A DNA stretch of 64,000 nt, from contig JAUSAG010000042.1 in assembly GCA_030652995.1 (NCBI GenBank), positions 62,001-126,000 of the forward strand, in the 5' to 3' direction. The position numbers were made by a program, and so were the translations under genes. Position 1 is the stretch's first letter, and every line of letters begins with the position of its first letter. Shown here one piece after another: positions 1-9,211 of the stretch. The notes below the pieces were generated by a model. That model saw only the letters and a program-made list of their open reading frames with translations. It was not told the DNA's origin and ran no database searches. This DNA comes from Methylotenera sp. Lineage in GTDB: Bacteria; Pseudomonadota; Gammaproteobacteria; Burkholderiales; Methylophilaceae.

Positions 1-239
1 TTGAAGCTGGTGTTCAATCACTCACCGGCACTGTGTCTGGATATATTCCAGTAGTGGTCGCAGTTAACCTAGCAACTACTAACACCTCAACATTAGGTGA
101 TAACGCACTGATGAATGCCTCTGGCAACATTGGCGTGAACATTGCGTCAGGTACTAATAACCAACAATTTAACGGGTTAGCAATCTCAGCAACTCAATCT
201 GGTGTTGGTGGCGGTAGTAACGGTGGTGGCGAGTTTTAA
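1..239 (+). CDS. C-terminal end of a secreted low-complexity (adhesin- or amyloid-like) protein, 5' truncated
   Basis: The frame is open from base 3 of the window to the TAA at 237-239, so the gene starts outside the window. The visible ~78 residues are rich in Asn, Gly, Ser, Thr and Ala, include the segment NASGNIGVNIASG and end in GGGSNGGGEF. That composition is typical of exported fibre or adhesin-type proteins with stacked Asn/Gly repeats; no enzymatic motif is visible. A C39 peptidase follows on the same strand. Peptidases of that family also occur in functional-amyloid (Fap) operons, so this could be a surface-fibre component, but that is inference from context. An internal GTG at 33 is not a convincing start because the frame is open upstream of it. 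Confidence 0.6.
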   Translation, partial: EAGVQSLTGTVSGYIPVVVAVNLATTNTSTLGDNALMNASGNIGVNIASGTNNQQFNGLAISATQSGVGGGSNGGGEF

Positions 240-282
240 ATTAACTAGTCGCGCGTAGATAGCTCAAAAGGCTATTGAACGA

Positions 283-310
283 GTCCCAGTCGGCGCTTTC
301 CGGCTGGGAC
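283..310 (+). terminator. Hairpin after the first gene, terminator or attenuator
   Basis: The arms GTCCCAGTCGG (283-293) and CCGGCTGGGAC (300-310) pair over 11 positions with one G-U pair and a loop of about six bases. The following bases are TTAACCG rather than a clean T-run, so it may be an attenuator or RNA-stabilising stem between the secreted protein and the peptidase gene. Confidence 0.45.
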
Positions 311-381
311 TTAACCGCTAATAATATTTTTATCGCGTTACTTAGCAGTAATTTTAGCAACAATTAAGGTGCGGAAAGAGA

Positions 382-1143
382 GTGGCCATGCAACACCACA
401 TTAAGCACAAACAAATTCTAGTGTTCGCGGTCGTCGTGCTTGCGAACGTCGTTGCAGCGAGCATTGGACATCCAACCTCAATATCATTAGTTTCACCGGT
501 AAAGGCCGCTGACATAGCATTTGGCAATGTTCTACCTGGGGGTGGCGTCATCCGAAAAAATCTCATCAGCATGCGTGAAATGAAGTTCGTCAACATGGTG
601 CAGCAACACACTGATTTTAGCTGTGGAGCAGCGGCGTTGGCAACCATTTTGAACTACGTCTACAACCAGAACCTGACCGAAGAACAAGTCATTGAAGGTA
701 TGTTAAAAGTAAGTGACGTGGAGCTGGTGCGTCAAAAAGGTTTTTCACTGCTGGATATTAAAAATTATACGCAAAGCATTGGCATGCGTGGGCGTGGCTA
801 TAACGTACAAGCCGCCACGTTAGAAAAAATTACTATCCCGACTATCGTATTACTGAATTACAAAGGCTATAAACATTTTGTTGTGCTTAAAAAAGCCACC
901 GCAGATAAAGTCTATATTGCAGACCCTGCCTTGGGTAACCGCATTATGAAGCGGGCAGAATTTGATGCCAGCTGGAACGGTATTGTATTTGCGGTGATTG
1001 GTCAGGGTTTTAATCGTGAGTCTGTATTGTTGCAACCAAAGGAAGGCCTGACTGCACGTACCTTAATCAACAACTACCGCCCATTAACCGATGCCGAGTT
1101 ATTTGATTATGGATTTGTGCGTTCTGACCTGCTCGGATTATGA
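382..1143 (+). CDS. Exported C39-family cysteine peptidase
   Basis: A papain-like bacteriocin-processing-type (C39) peptidase domain without the ABC transporter usually fused to it. Counting from GTG 382, residues 10-43 form a signal peptide or membrane anchor, so the enzyme should act in the periplasm. The catalytic Cys81 lies in DFSCGAAALATIL, His165 in KHFVVLKKA and Asp181 in YIADPALGN, all in the expected order and spacing. An ATG at 388 is an alternative start; neither has a strong Shine-Dalgarno sequence. Stand-alone exported C39 peptidases such as FapD of the Pseudomonas amyloid operon serve the secretion of neighbouring fibre proteins. The neighbours here are both exported non-enzymatic proteins, and the downstream one carries a leader-like motif. 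The substrate assignment is inferred. Confidence 0.85.
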   Translation: MAMQHHIKHKQILVFAVVVLANVVAASIGHPTSISLVSPVKAADIAFGNVLPGGGVIRKNLISMREMKFVNMVQQHTDFSCGAAALATILNYVYNQNLTEEQVIEGMLKVSDVELVRQKGFSLLDIKNYTQSIGMRGRGYNVQAATLEKITIPTIVLLNYKGYKHFVVLKKATADKVYIADPALGNRIMKRAEFDASWNGIVFAVIGQGFNRESVLLQPKEGLTARTLINNYRPLTDAELFDYGFVRSDLLGL

Positions 1144-1229
1144 GCATAGCAAGACGCCGATAGCGCCACGCTAAAGTAATAAATAACCCAGGAATTAATT
1201 AAGCTGGGGTGTTTTAAGGAGGTTTAAAA

Positions 1230-2159
1230 ATGAATATTTCAATTAATGTTTCTAAAATGAATTCGATTCAACATGCACAGTATTTGCGCCAGTTGGCTAC
1301 GGAGTCTATGCCAACGCTAAACATCAAACCTAGCCCATCGCATGCAAAGGCAAATATCAAAAGTTATCCAAAAAAACTAGCGCTAGCACTTGCTGGGATG
1401 GTCGCTTTTTCACCAATGGCTAATGCCGCATTGCCACCTAACATTGATGTATTTAATAATATACAAGAGGTATCTGATGGTGACTTAGGCCATATGCGCG
1501 GCAAGTTTGCCAGCAATAATCAGGTCATGTATTTTGGCATAGAAATGGTGAGCCAATGGCAAACACCAACCGGCAATCTGGTGACGGCGGGTGCTAATCT
1601 TAATATTGATTTTCAAGTTAATGGCAGTACACCAACCGTGCAATATGTGCCTACGGTTACGATAGTATCGCAAGGGCAGGATGCAGCCTCAGCGCAAAAT
1701 GGTAGCACTAATTCCGTGAGCGGTGGCGCGGGGCTAGCCAACGTGAGCGGCGTTTCTCAAAGCATTCAGGTAGCGGGGCAATCTAACAGCATTAATAACG
1801 GGATTGATATGCAGGTTAATATTTCGTCATCTGCACAGGCTGGCGGCTTGGTTTCCAGTGCGCTACAAGGTCACGCTGGTTCAGTGTCTGCGAACGCGGA
1901 TGATGGCACCGTGGCCACGGTGACACTCTCTCACAATAGCATCGGCGTTAGTGTTGTTGTGCCCGGGCAAGGACAGGTATTACAACAAATCCGCAATCAG
2001 GGCATGTTTCAGTCGGCACGTATCGGCGGCGATCTTAACCAGATTCACAACAACATTACGATGCATATCGGTTTAAATAGTGCAAGCGGAGCAGGCTCTG
2101 CCGGTGCCTTTGCTGCTTTACAGGGCCTAAAAACCTTGCCGCAAAATGGGATGTTCTAA
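1230..2159 (+). CDS. Exported protein of unknown function with a double-glycine-like motif
   Basis: A 309-residue protein preceded by a near-perfect AAGGAGG ribosome site, which fixes the start. Residues 1-46 are a polar extension, then KKLALALAGMVAF...ANA (48-66) is a signal peptide with likely cleavage after Ala66. Residues 81-92, VSDGDLGHMRGK, resemble the leader consensus LSxxELxxIxGG cut by C39 peptidases, with Lys in place of the last Gly. The rest is Ser/Gly/Asn/Gln-rich and beta-prone, with patterns such as SVSGGAGLANVSGVSQSIQ, and has no catalytic motif. It directly follows the C39 peptidase and probably belongs to the same export cassette. I know of no named family with an established function. 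Confidence 0.7.
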   Translation: MNISINVSKMNSIQHAQYLRQLATESMPTLNIKPSPSHAKANIKSYPKKLALALAGMVAFSPMANAALPPNIDVFNNIQEVSDGDLGHMRGKFASNNQVMYFGIEMVSQWQTPTGNLVTAGANLNIDFQVNGSTPTVQYVPTVTIVSQGQDAASAQNGSTNSVSGGAGLANVSGVSQSIQVAGQSNSINNGIDMQVNISSSAQAGGLVSSALQGHAGSVSANADDGTVATVTLSHNSIGVSVVVPGQGQVLQQIRNQGMFQSARIGGDLNQIHNNITMHIGLNSASGAGSAGAFAALQGLKTLPQNGMF

Positions 2160-2269
2160 ACGGATTATGTAGTGTACATTTGATTGAAAATATAGCATTA
2201 AATATTGTGATGGAGTAGAGGAGGGGCGCGGGTGATACGCCTATGATACAAGTCTATTGTCAAGGATTA

Positions 2270-2293
2270 GGGTGCAATTGCCCCATTGCACCC
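2270..2293. terminator. Perfect 9-bp hairpin between convergent genes
   Basis: GGGTGCAAT (2270-2278) and ATTGCACCC (2285-2293) are perfect complements around the loop TGCCCC. It lies between the convergent exported-protein gene and priA. There is no T-run on either side, so this would be a bidirectional stem or factor-assisted terminator at best. Confidence 0.45.
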
Positions 2294-2383
2294 ACCATAA
2301 CGCCATGGGCATGAAACAATGGTTATCCATCATCATTTGAGTATCATCCTCGCCCTCCTCTACTCCGTCACTATTTTCTATTA

Positions 2384-4672
2384 TCAAAATTCTAGCGGAT
2401 TAACATCTACCGACCACCTTACCTTAGTAGCAATCGTCTGCGTTCTGATCTTGCCGACCAAATGCTTAAGTAGTTTTTGCAATGCAGGCCGATGGCTCGC
2501 CTGCATCAACACATGCCCACGCTCCATGCCTTTTAAGCGTTCCATTTGCGGGCGCACTGGGTCATAAACCAACACCTCATTGCTTAAACCGCGCGCCTGT
2601 TCAAATGCAAACTGCAAAAACTGTTGCACCAACGCATAATCATTAGCTTCCGCGCGCAATAATGCCATAAACACATAGGGCGGAAACTGCACTTGTTCTC
2701 GCTCTTGCAACAAGTCATTGGCGTAACTTTCATAATCCTGACGGCGCAAGGCATTAAACAAGGCGTGATCTGGAAACGCGGTTTGAATAATCACTTGCCC
2801 CGCTTTGTCAGCACGGCCCGCACGGCCAGCCACTTGCATGAGCTGCGCAAACAAACGCTCACTGGCTCTAAAATCCGGGCTATGCAGGGCGCTATCAGTA
2901 TCAATCACACCGACCAATGTCAGGTTTGGAAAGTCATGGCCTTTGGCGAGCATTTGCGTACCCACCAAAATATCAATTTCTTGGTTATGTACACGGTCTA
3001 AAATATCGACCAGCGCATGTTTACGGCTGATACTGTCACGATCTACCCGCGCAATGCGCGCAGTGGGCAGCAGTAATGCTAAGGTTTGCTCTAAACGCTG
3101 TGTGCCATGGCCGGTAGGGTGCAAATCGGCATCGCCGCAACTAGGACATTGATGGGGGATTTTTTGCTCATAACCGCAATGGTGACAGCGTAATTTCCGT
3201 TGCCCTAAATGCACCACCAGTTTGCTACTGCAACGCGTGCAAGCGGCAATCCAATGGCAGGCTGAACACAACAGCACTGGCGAATAACCACGGCGGTTGA
3301 TAAACAGAAGTGATTGTTCTTTACGTGCTAATCTTAAACGTAAAGCTGCAATAAGCTGTGGCGTGAGCCCTTGTTGCAGATTCACTTTAGCGGTATCGAT
3401 ACAATCAATCTGTGGCAGCTGTGCCGCGGTAACTGCACGTTGCTTTAAGCTTAGTAAGCCGTATTTGTTAGCTTGGTTTTGATTAAAGGTCGCTTTATCA
3501 GGCTGAGCTTGATTGCCAACCGCGTTGTACCAACTTTCAAGCGCGGGCGTTGCAGAACCCAGCACTACTGGAATATTCAGGCGTTTTGCCCTTACCAATG
3601 CCACATCCCGCGCATGGTAGCGCATGCTATCTTGCTGTTTATACGAGCTATCATGCTCTTCATCAATAATAATCAGCTTTAAATACGGTAACGGTGTAAA
3701 AATAGAAAGCCGTGTGCCGATAATAATTTGTGCCGCACCAGATTGCGCTAGTTGCCAATGATGTAAGCGTTCACTCTCACTCAAACTACTATGTAAACTT
3801 ACAAGGGTAAATTGGGGCAAGCGCGCTCTAAACCGAGCTTCTAGCTGTGGTGTAAGATTGATTTCAGGCACGAGCACCAGTATTTGCGCGCCATGATTTT
3901 GAATGTTTGGTTTTTGAGAAGTGTTGACTGGAGAAGTGGCGTCTTGCAATACATGTTGCATCAAACGTATATACACTTCAGTTTTGCCGCTACCAGTAAT
4001 GCCATGCAATAGCCACGCTTTAAACGCATGAATATCTTTGGTGATACTTGCCACTGCCTGCGTTTGCTCATCGTTTAATGGCGGCTCAGGCGTTGCCAAT
4101 ATGGCTGGCAAACGTTGCGCCGCCAGCACCTGCTCACTTTTAGCATACCCTAAATCAACCAGCGCCTTCGCAGCTTTACGCGCCGTGCTAGCAATTGCAT
4201 CCAACTCAACTTCAGTTAACTGCTTAGCCGTTTGTAACGCTGCTAATACACTACGCAACACACGCTGCCTTTTTGCAATGTGTTCAATATCAGCTTGTTG
4301 CCCCAAATCTGTCAGTTGATAGGCAAATTGCTTGCGTGACACAGCGGGTGCAATTTGGCGTAAACGTGCAGGCAATGCAGCCAACAAAGCCTGACCAAAC
4401 GGATATTGATAATAATCTGCGCTAAATTTAACCAAGCTTAACATTTGAGCATCGAGCGACGGCTCATCCGTAAACGCCTGTGTGATGGGTTTTAGTTTTT
4501 CTACGGCAAATTCGCTGCTATCTGCAACGCCCACCACAATACCAATCTGGCTACGGCGTCCAAATGGCACCAGTACACGCTGGCCAATTTGCACGATTAG
4601 CCCACCGCTCAAATAATCAAATAAGCGGTCTAACGGTACATCTAATGCAATTTTTAGTATGGGTTTGGACAA
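2384..4672 (-). CDS. priA: Primosomal replication restart helicase PriA
   Basis: PriA (762 aa) reloads the replicative helicase at stalled forks. The N-terminal 3'-end-binding domain (about 1-105) is followed by a superfamily-2 helicase core with Walker A GITGSGKTE, the motif II box IIDEEHDSSYKQ, and VGTQMLAKGHDFP and QVAGRAGRA in the C-terminal helicase lobe. The PriA zinc-binding insertion is complete, with eight cysteines between CSAC and CPSCG. Length and motif order match the family. It is divergent from argS, and the space between them holds a perfect 13-bp inverted repeat. No damage is visible. Confidence 0.97.
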   Translation of the reverse strand: MSKPILKIALDVPLDRLFDYLSGGLIVQIGQRVLVPFGRRSQIGIVVGVADSSEFAVEKLKPITQAFTDEPSLDAQMLSLVKFSADYYQYPFGQALLAALPARLRQIAPAVSRKQFAYQLTDLGQQADIEHIAKRQRVLRSVLAALQTAKQLTEVELDAIASTARKAAKALVDLGYAKSEQVLAAQRLPAILATPEPPLNDEQTQAVASITKDIHAFKAWLLHGITGSGKTEVYIRLMQHVLQDATSPVNTSQKPNIQNHGAQILVLVPEINLTPQLEARFRARLPQFTLVSLHSSLSESERLHHWQLAQSGAAQIIIGTRLSIFTPLPYLKLIIIDEEHDSSYKQQDSMRYHARDVALVRAKRLNIPVVLGSATPALESWYNAVGNQAQPDKATFNQNQANKYGLLSLKQRAVTAAQLPQIDCIDTAKVNLQQGLTPQLIAALRLRLARKEQSLLFINRRGYSPVLLCSACHWIAACTRCSSKLVVHLGQRKLRCHHCGYEQKIPHQCPSCGDADLHPTGHGTQRLEQTLALLLPTARIARVDRDSISRKHALVDILDRVHNQEIDILVGTQMLAKGHDFPNLTLVGVIDTDSALHSPDFRASERLFAQLMQVAGRAGRADKAGQVIIQTAFPDHALFNALRRQDYESYANDLLQEREQVQFPPYVFMALLRAEANDYALVQQFLQFAFEQARGLSNEVLVYDPVRPQMERLKGMERGHVLMQASHRPALQKLLKHLVGKIRTQTIATKVRWSVDVNPLEF

Positions 4673-4734
4673 TGGTGATTGATTACGCTGTGATTAAAAA
4701 ATCTGATTAAAGAAAAAGTAAATGCAGGCGCTAC

Positions 4735-4774
4735 ACCCAGATTATCACTTCGCGTCTGAATTGATAATCTGGGT
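4735..4774. promoter_or_regulatory. Perfect 13-bp inverted repeat in the priA/argS divergent region
   Basis: ACCCAGATTATCA (4735-4747) and TGATAATCTGGGT (4762-4774) are exact complements separated by 14 bases. The site ends 34 bases before the argS start and is followed at once by TTAAAAT, a possible -10 element. It could be an operator, a 5'-leader hairpin of argS mRNA, or both. No regulator can be named. Confidence 0.5.
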
Positions 4775-4808
4775 TAAAATACCGCTTTTAGCATTTTATG
4801 CAATTATT

Positions 4809-6467
4809 GTGAAAACACATCTTACCCAATTATTAGCCACCGCCGCAAAAACTATTGCGCCTGATGTTACTGACTTAACCATTTTATTAGAGCGCCCAAA
4901 ATCTGCAGACCATGGCGATTTTGCCACAAATTTAGCGCTGGTTCTGGCTAAACCACTCAAACAAAACCCACGCATCATTGCCACGCAAATTCTCGATGCC
5001 TTGCCGGCTAGCGACTATATCGCTAAAACTGAAATTGCAGGGGCCGGTTTTATCAATTTCTTTTTGAGCCCACAATCTAAACAAGTGGTCATTAAAGACA
5101 TTTTTAAAGCAGGCAACCAGTATGGGCGCAATACCATCGGCAATAAACAAAAGGTGCAGGTAGAGTTTGTATCGGCTAACCCGACTGGGCCTTTACACGT
5201 AGGGCACGGGCGCGGTGCGGCGGTAGGGGATTGCTTAGCCCGTCTGTTAGATGCAAATGGCTGGGATGTGACGCGTGAGTTTTATTACAACGATGCTGGC
5301 GCCCAAATTGATAACCTCACCATTTCTGTTTTGGCGCGATGCAAGGGCATCTCGACTGACCATGTGAGCTTTCCTGAAAACGGTTACCGTGGCGAATATA
5401 TCAACGATATTGCGGCGGCTTTTCTGACCAAACACACGGTCATAGCCGATGACATTGAAGTGACCGCCAGCGGTGATATTAACGATTTAGAATCAATCCG
5501 CACCTTTAGCGTGGCGTATTTACGCCACGAGCAAGATTTAGACTTAAAAGCGTTTCAAATTAAATTTGACGTGTTTTCACTCGAAAGCGCCCTTTATACC
5601 ACCGGTAAAGTTGAACAAACGGTGCAAGCGCTCATTAACAGCGGCCACACATACGAAGAACATCAAGCACTTTGGCTCAGAACCACCGACTTTGGCGATG
5701 ATAAAGACCGTGTCATGCGTAAAACCGATGGCGGCTACACTTACTTTGTGCCTGATATTGCCTACCATACCGATAAATGGAATCGCGGCTTTGTGCGCGT
5801 TATTAACGAGCAGGGCGCCGACCACCACAGTACCATTACCCGCGTTCGCGCTGGCTTGCAGGCTTTAGACATTGGCATTCCACAAGGCTGGCCTGATTAC
5901 GTATTGCACCAAATGGTCACCGTGATGCGTGGCGGAGAAGAAGTAAAACTCTCTAAACGTGCAGGCAGTTATGTGACCCTGCGCGATTTGATTGAAGAAG
6001 TCGGTTGCGACGCTACCAGGTATTTTCTGGCAGCACGGCGTGCTGACTCTCAATTAGTGTTTGATATTGATTTAGCCCGTAGTCAAAGCAACGATAACCC
6101 GGTTTACTACATTCAATATGCGCATGCACGTATATGCAGCGTACTGAGCCAATGGAATAATGATGCGGCAAACTTGGCCCATGTAGATTTAAGCCCACTC
6201 ACAACTGCGCATGAAACCGCACTGATGCAACGCCTGAGCGAATACCCAGAAGTGGTTGCCAATGCTGCTACCGAGCTTGCGCCACATGTCATTGCTAACT
6301 ACTTAAAAGAGTTGGCAAGCGACTTGCACAGCTACTATAACGAATATAAATTTTTAATTGATGACGAAGCACTTAAGCTGGCACGCTTGAGCTTAATCAG
6401 CGCCACACAACAAGTGCTTAAAAATGGGCTGAATTTACTGGGTGTAAGCGCCCCGAATAAAATGTAG
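4809..6467 (+). CDS. argS: Arginyl-tRNA synthetase
   Basis: A class Ia synthetase that charges tRNA-Arg. The frame is open from an ATG at 4722, but family proteins begin near [15 protein letters not shown] therefore choose the GTG at 4809, which gives 552 residues and leaves the inverted repeat at 4735-4774 upstream as leader. The N-terminal tRNA-binding domain (about 1-110) precedes the HIGH-type signature [12 protein letters not shown]. The KMSKS-equivalent is KLSKRAG, and the C-terminal DALR anticodon-binding domain contains [14 protein letters not shown]. The Shine-Dalgarno sequence at 4809 is poor. A SPOR protein follows 25 bp downstream on the same strand. Confidence 0.95.
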   Translation: MKTHLTQLLATAAKTIAPDVTDLTILLERPKSADHGDFATNLALVLAKPLKQNPRIIATQILDALPASDYIAKTEIAGAGFINFFLSPQSKQVVIKDIFKAGNQYGRNTIGNKQKVQVEFVSANPTGPLHVGHGRGAAVGDCLARLLDANGWDVTREFYYNDAGAQIDNLTISVLARCKGISTDHVSFPENGYRGEYINDIAAAFLTKHTVIADDIEVTASGDINDLESIRTFSVAYLRHEQDLDLKAFQIKFDVFSLESALYTTGKVEQTVQALINSGHTYEEHQALWLRTTDFGDDKDRVMRKTDGGYTYFVPDIAYHTDKWNRGFVRVINEQGADHHSTITRVRAGLQALDIGIPQGWPDYVLHQMVTVMRGGEEVKLSKRAGSYVTLRDLIEEVGCDATRYFLAARRADSQLVFDIDLARSQSNDNPVYYIQYAHARICSVLSQWNNDAANLAHVDLSPLTTAHETALMQRLSEYPEVVANAATELAPHVIANYLKELASDLHSYYNEYKFLIDDEALKLARLSLISATQQVLKNGLNLLGVSAPNKM

Positions 6468-6492
6468 GCTAGCTTTAAAAAATTAGGATTAC

Positions 6493-7095
6493 ATGAACAT
6501 GAGTAGAGATTACAAACCAAGCCCTGAACGTACGAAAAGAGCCAGCAAAGGCAGTCCTTTTTTTGCTGGGTTTTTAGTAGGGGTTTTATTAGGGGTAGGC
6601 GCATCACTGGCAGTTGTCATGTATATCAATGGCATTGATAGCCCTTTTACCCGCTTGAAAAAGCCGGCTCAACCAATTTCTGAAAAAATTGCAGAAACCG
6701 CAAATACTCAAGTCGAGACTAATAATAACCAAGTAGATGACGTGGATGATAAAACACGCTTTGATTTTTACACCATTTTGCCAGGTACCGAGCGCAAAGT
6801 GGCACCTGAAGAAATAAAAATTAAAGAAGAGCCTCAAACGACTACACCCAGCAGTTATTTCTTACAAGTGGGCGCTTTTGCAACCGAGGAAGATGCCGAC
6901 AACATGAAGGCTAAATTAGCATTACTAGGTTTTGAAGCGCAAGTACAAACCGCGACTATTCCGAACAAAGGTATTTTGCACCGCGTGCGCGTAGGCCCTT
7001 TAGATAATTTAGATCAAATAAACAAATCAAAAACCGAATTAACAAGCAACGGCTTTAAAGCCGACCTGATTAAAGTAGATAATGAAAACCAATAG
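6493..7095 (+). CDS. SPOR-domain cell-envelope protein (FtsN-like)
   Basis: A 200-residue bitopic inner-membrane protein. A basic cytoplasmic tail (1-22) leads into one transmembrane helix (about 23-46, FFAGFLVGVLLGVGASLAVV). A charged periplasmic linker follows, then a C-terminal SPOR domain (about 121-195) beginning YFLQVGAFATEEDA and containing HRVRVGPL. SPOR domains bind denuded septal peptidoglycan, so a role in cell division like FtsN is likely; an argS-ftsN-like order is common in betaproteobacteria. It sits 25 bp after argS and probably shares its transcript. It is too divergent from E. coli FtsN for a firm symbol. Confidence 0.85.
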   Translation: MNMSRDYKPSPERTKRASKGSPFFAGFLVGVLLGVGASLAVVMYINGIDSPFTRLKKPAQPISEKIAETANTQVETNNNQVDDVDDKTRFDFYTILPGTERKVAPEEIKIKEEPQTTTPSSYFLQVGAFATEEDADNMKAKLALLGFEAQVQTATIPNKGILHRVRVGPLDNLDQINKSKTELTSNGFKADLIKVDNENQ

Positions 7096-7165
7096 CCAAC
7101 ATTCTGGTCAATCGTGAATAACGTTATTATTAACAAAACTTATGTCAGCCAAATTCAACATCATT

Positions 7166-7191
7166 CGTTTTAGATAGGCAAATCTAAAACG
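7166..7191 (+). terminator. Perfect 9-bp hairpin between the SPOR gene and dsbA
   Basis: CGTTTTAGA (7166-7174) and TCTAAAACG (7183-7191) pair perfectly around TAGGCAAA, followed by TCATTT. It is a weak terminator candidate, or a leader element of dsbA, which starts 25 bp later. Confidence 0.4.
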
Positions 7192-7216
7192 TCATTTAAA
7201 CTAAGGAAAAATATCA

Positions 7217-7864
7217 ATGAAGAAATTATTAACGGCTTTAATGTTACTTGCCTCATTCAATGTGATGGCAGACCCGCAACTGGGTAAAGATTTTGATAAA
7301 ACGGCTCAAGTCATCACCTCCGACACCCCCAATAAAATTGAAGTGATCGAACTGTTTTGGTACGGCTGCGGTCATTGCCACCAAATGGAGGCGCCGCTGA
7401 GTGCATGGGTAAAGAAATTACCAGCTGACGTAGTATTCAAGCGCGTACCAGGCCTGCCGCAACCTGCTTGGGCCCCAATGGCAAAAGCTTATTATGCGAT
7501 GGAAACTTTAGGTGTTTTAGAAAAACTTCACGCACCATTATTTGAAGCCATTCACACAAAAAAAACACTCAAACCAACGGATGAAAAAGCGGCGATTGAC
7601 TGGGTAACCAAGCAAGCTGGTTTAGATAAAAAGAAAGTTGAAGAAGCTTTCGGGTCATTTTCTACCAATACCAGCTTGAACCGTGCAGCGAACATCTTCC
7701 GTGCATCAGGTGCCACTGGCGTGCCTAGTTTAATTATCGATGGCCAGTTTATTACCTCCAGCACTATGGCGGGCAACAATGATGCCGCTTTAAAAACAGC
7801 AGACTACATCATTGCAAATATTCGTGCGGATAAAGCTAGAGCGACAACACCGGCAAAAAAGTAA
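7217..7864 (+). CDS. dsbA: Periplasmic thiol:disulfide interchange protein DsbA
   Basis: DsbA (215 aa) oxidises cysteine pairs of exported proteins. MKKLLTALMLLASFNVMA is a signal peptide, cleaved near residue 18. The thioredoxin fold carries the active site WYGCGHCHQ (Cys51, Cys54) and the cis-proline loop TGVPSLI (Pro170), with the helical insertion between them. The dipeptide between the cysteines is GH, a variant of the classical PH. The gene starts with ATG after AAGGAAAAA. A strong terminator at 7966-7998 closes the unit. Disulfide formation would serve the Cys-containing exported proteins encoded elsewhere in the window. Confidence 0.94.
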   Translation: MKKLLTALMLLASFNVMADPQLGKDFDKTAQVITSDTPNKIEVIELFWYGCGHCHQMEAPLSAWVKKLPADVVFKRVPGLPQPAWAPMAKAYYAMETLGVLEKLHAPLFEAIHTKKTLKPTDEKAAIDWVTKQAGLDKKKVEEAFGSFSTNTSLNRAANIFRASGATGVPSLIIDGQFITSSTMAGNNDAALKTADYIIANIRADKARATTPAKK

Positions 7865-7965
7865 CTGAATCCACAAGCTGGTTTAAAACTTTTTACAAAA
7901 AAATATTTAACTGGTAGCTTTGTAAAATAGCGGTAAACTAAAGTAGCTTGTGAGCATTAAAACCA

Positions 7966-7998
7966 ACCCGTTTTACCTTGTGGTAATACGGGTTTTTT
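7966..7998 (+). terminator. Rho-independent terminator of dsbA
   Basis: ACCCGTTTTACC (7966-7977) and GGTAATACGGGT (7982-7993) form a 12-bp stem with one mismatch and the loop TTGT. A run of six Ts ends at 7998. Confidence 0.85.
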
Positions 7999-8034
7999 AC
8001 ATTCATGTAACTCGTTTTTATTCTGGAAAATTCT

Positions 8035-8820
8035 ATGAAAGTTTTTATCACAGGCGCATCAAGTGGCATAGGTGAAGCACTTTCACATGAATATGTAAAA
8101 CGATACATAAATGAAGACACATTTATCGGATTGGTCGCAAGGCGCAGTGAGCACTTACATAAACTGAAAAAAAGTTTAGAGAGTCATCGCAACATTAAAT
8201 GTGCAATCTACCCACTTGATGTGAGAGACAGCGCTGCACTTGCCTCCGCTGCCGCAAATTTCATACAACAATATGGCACACCAGATGTTGTCATTGCCAG
8301 CGCAGGTGTGAGTAGTGGCACCCTTACTGAACAACAAGAAGACATTGCCACATTTCAAGCCGTCATGGACATCAATGTCCTTGGACTAGTGCATACTTTT
8401 CAACCATTTATTGAAGCCATGTGCAAAGCAGGGCAAGGGCAACTCATTGGCATCGCCAGCGTGGCAGGCATACGCGGCTTGCCCGGTGCAGGCGCTTACA
8501 GTGCCTCAAAAGCAGCGGCCATTGCTTACTTAGAAAGCTTGCGCGTTGAAATGTTGCACCACAACATTGCCGTCACCACCATCGCCCCAGGCTACATCCG
8601 CACGCCAATGACAGACATCAACACGTATAAAATGCCGTTTTTAATGGATGCTGATATTGCTGCAACCAAGTTTGTAGATGCTATTGAACATAAATGCCGC
8701 TTCTGCGTGATTCCATGGCAAATGGGCTGGGTAGCCAGATTAATGCGGCTTATTCCACCTATCTTGTGGGATTTTATAGCGAAAAATGCGCCGCATAAAT
8801 CGCGCATTCATGTTGAATAA
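8035..8820 (+). CDS. Short-chain dehydrogenase/reductase
   Basis: A classical SDR of 261 residues, an NAD(P)-dependent oxidoreductase. The Rossmann glycine motif TGASSGIG spans residues 6-13, ASAG 88-91 is the structural motif after beta-4, and Asn114, Ser142, Tyr155 and Lys159 (YSASK) complete the catalytic tetrad. The C-terminal tail is hydrophobic with WQMGWVARLMRLIPP, suggesting membrane association as in YqjQ/DltE-like SDRs. The substrate cannot be read from the sequence. It stands alone between the dsbA terminator and a repeat-rich gap, so context gives no pathway. Confidence 0.88.
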   Translation: MKVFITGASSGIGEALSHEYVKRYINEDTFIGLVARRSEHLHKLKKSLESHRNIKCAIYPLDVRDSAALASAAANFIQQYGTPDVVIASAGVSSGTLTEQQEDIATFQAVMDINVLGLVHTFQPFIEAMCKAGQGQLIGIASVAGIRGLPGAGAYSASKAAAIAYLESLRVEMLHHNIAVTTIAPGYIRTPMTDINTYKMPFLMDADIAATKFVDAIEHKCRFCVIPWQMGWVARLMRLIPPILWDFIAKNAPHKSRIHVE

Positions 8821-9211
8821 TTAAATAGGGCAGTTCTGCAATAGCATTGCGCCAAATCAAATATCGCAATATGCGTACCGAGTTGAGTACGATAATGAAA
8901 GACCTGACCCCATGCTTACGATTAAAATTCACATCCCACCAGGATGGGCATAATGCTAGGAATTTTTGTATGGGGTTAAAACCCCACGCGTTAGTGACAA
9001 GTTATATTTTTGCAACGCGTGGGTCACCCGTGACCCATTACCCTACTTGGCTACTAGCGGCAGGCAAAGCTAAAGAAGGCAACGTTGGTGGCGTGTATAC
9101 GTAAATTACTGACTATTTTAAATACAATGGCGAAATCAAACACCCCTTGGCAGGCATCAAAAATAGTTTGATTATCATTTTATTTCAAGACAGTTGCTGT
9201 CCCCTATTATT
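8821..9211. repeat. Gene-free stretch with a cluster of palindromes
   Basis: I see no credible gene here. Three nested inverted repeats crowd 8972-9036: GGGGTT/AACCCC (8972-8977 and 8980-8985), CCCACGCGTT (8983-8992) with AACGCGTGGG (9014-9023), and GGGTCA/TGACCC (9021-9026 and 9031-9036). Their arms overlap, so alternative folds compete. The cluster may be a remnant mobile or REP-like element. Confidence 0.5.

Noticed and set aside
4722..4808. Upstream extension of argS to ATG 4722
   Set aside because: The extra 29 residues are unlike the family and would translate the inverted repeat; GTG 4809 matches the conserved start.
8847..9104. Open frame of 85 codons after the SDR gene
   Set aside because: It runs through a cluster of palindromes, has no ribosome site or recognisable protein sequence.
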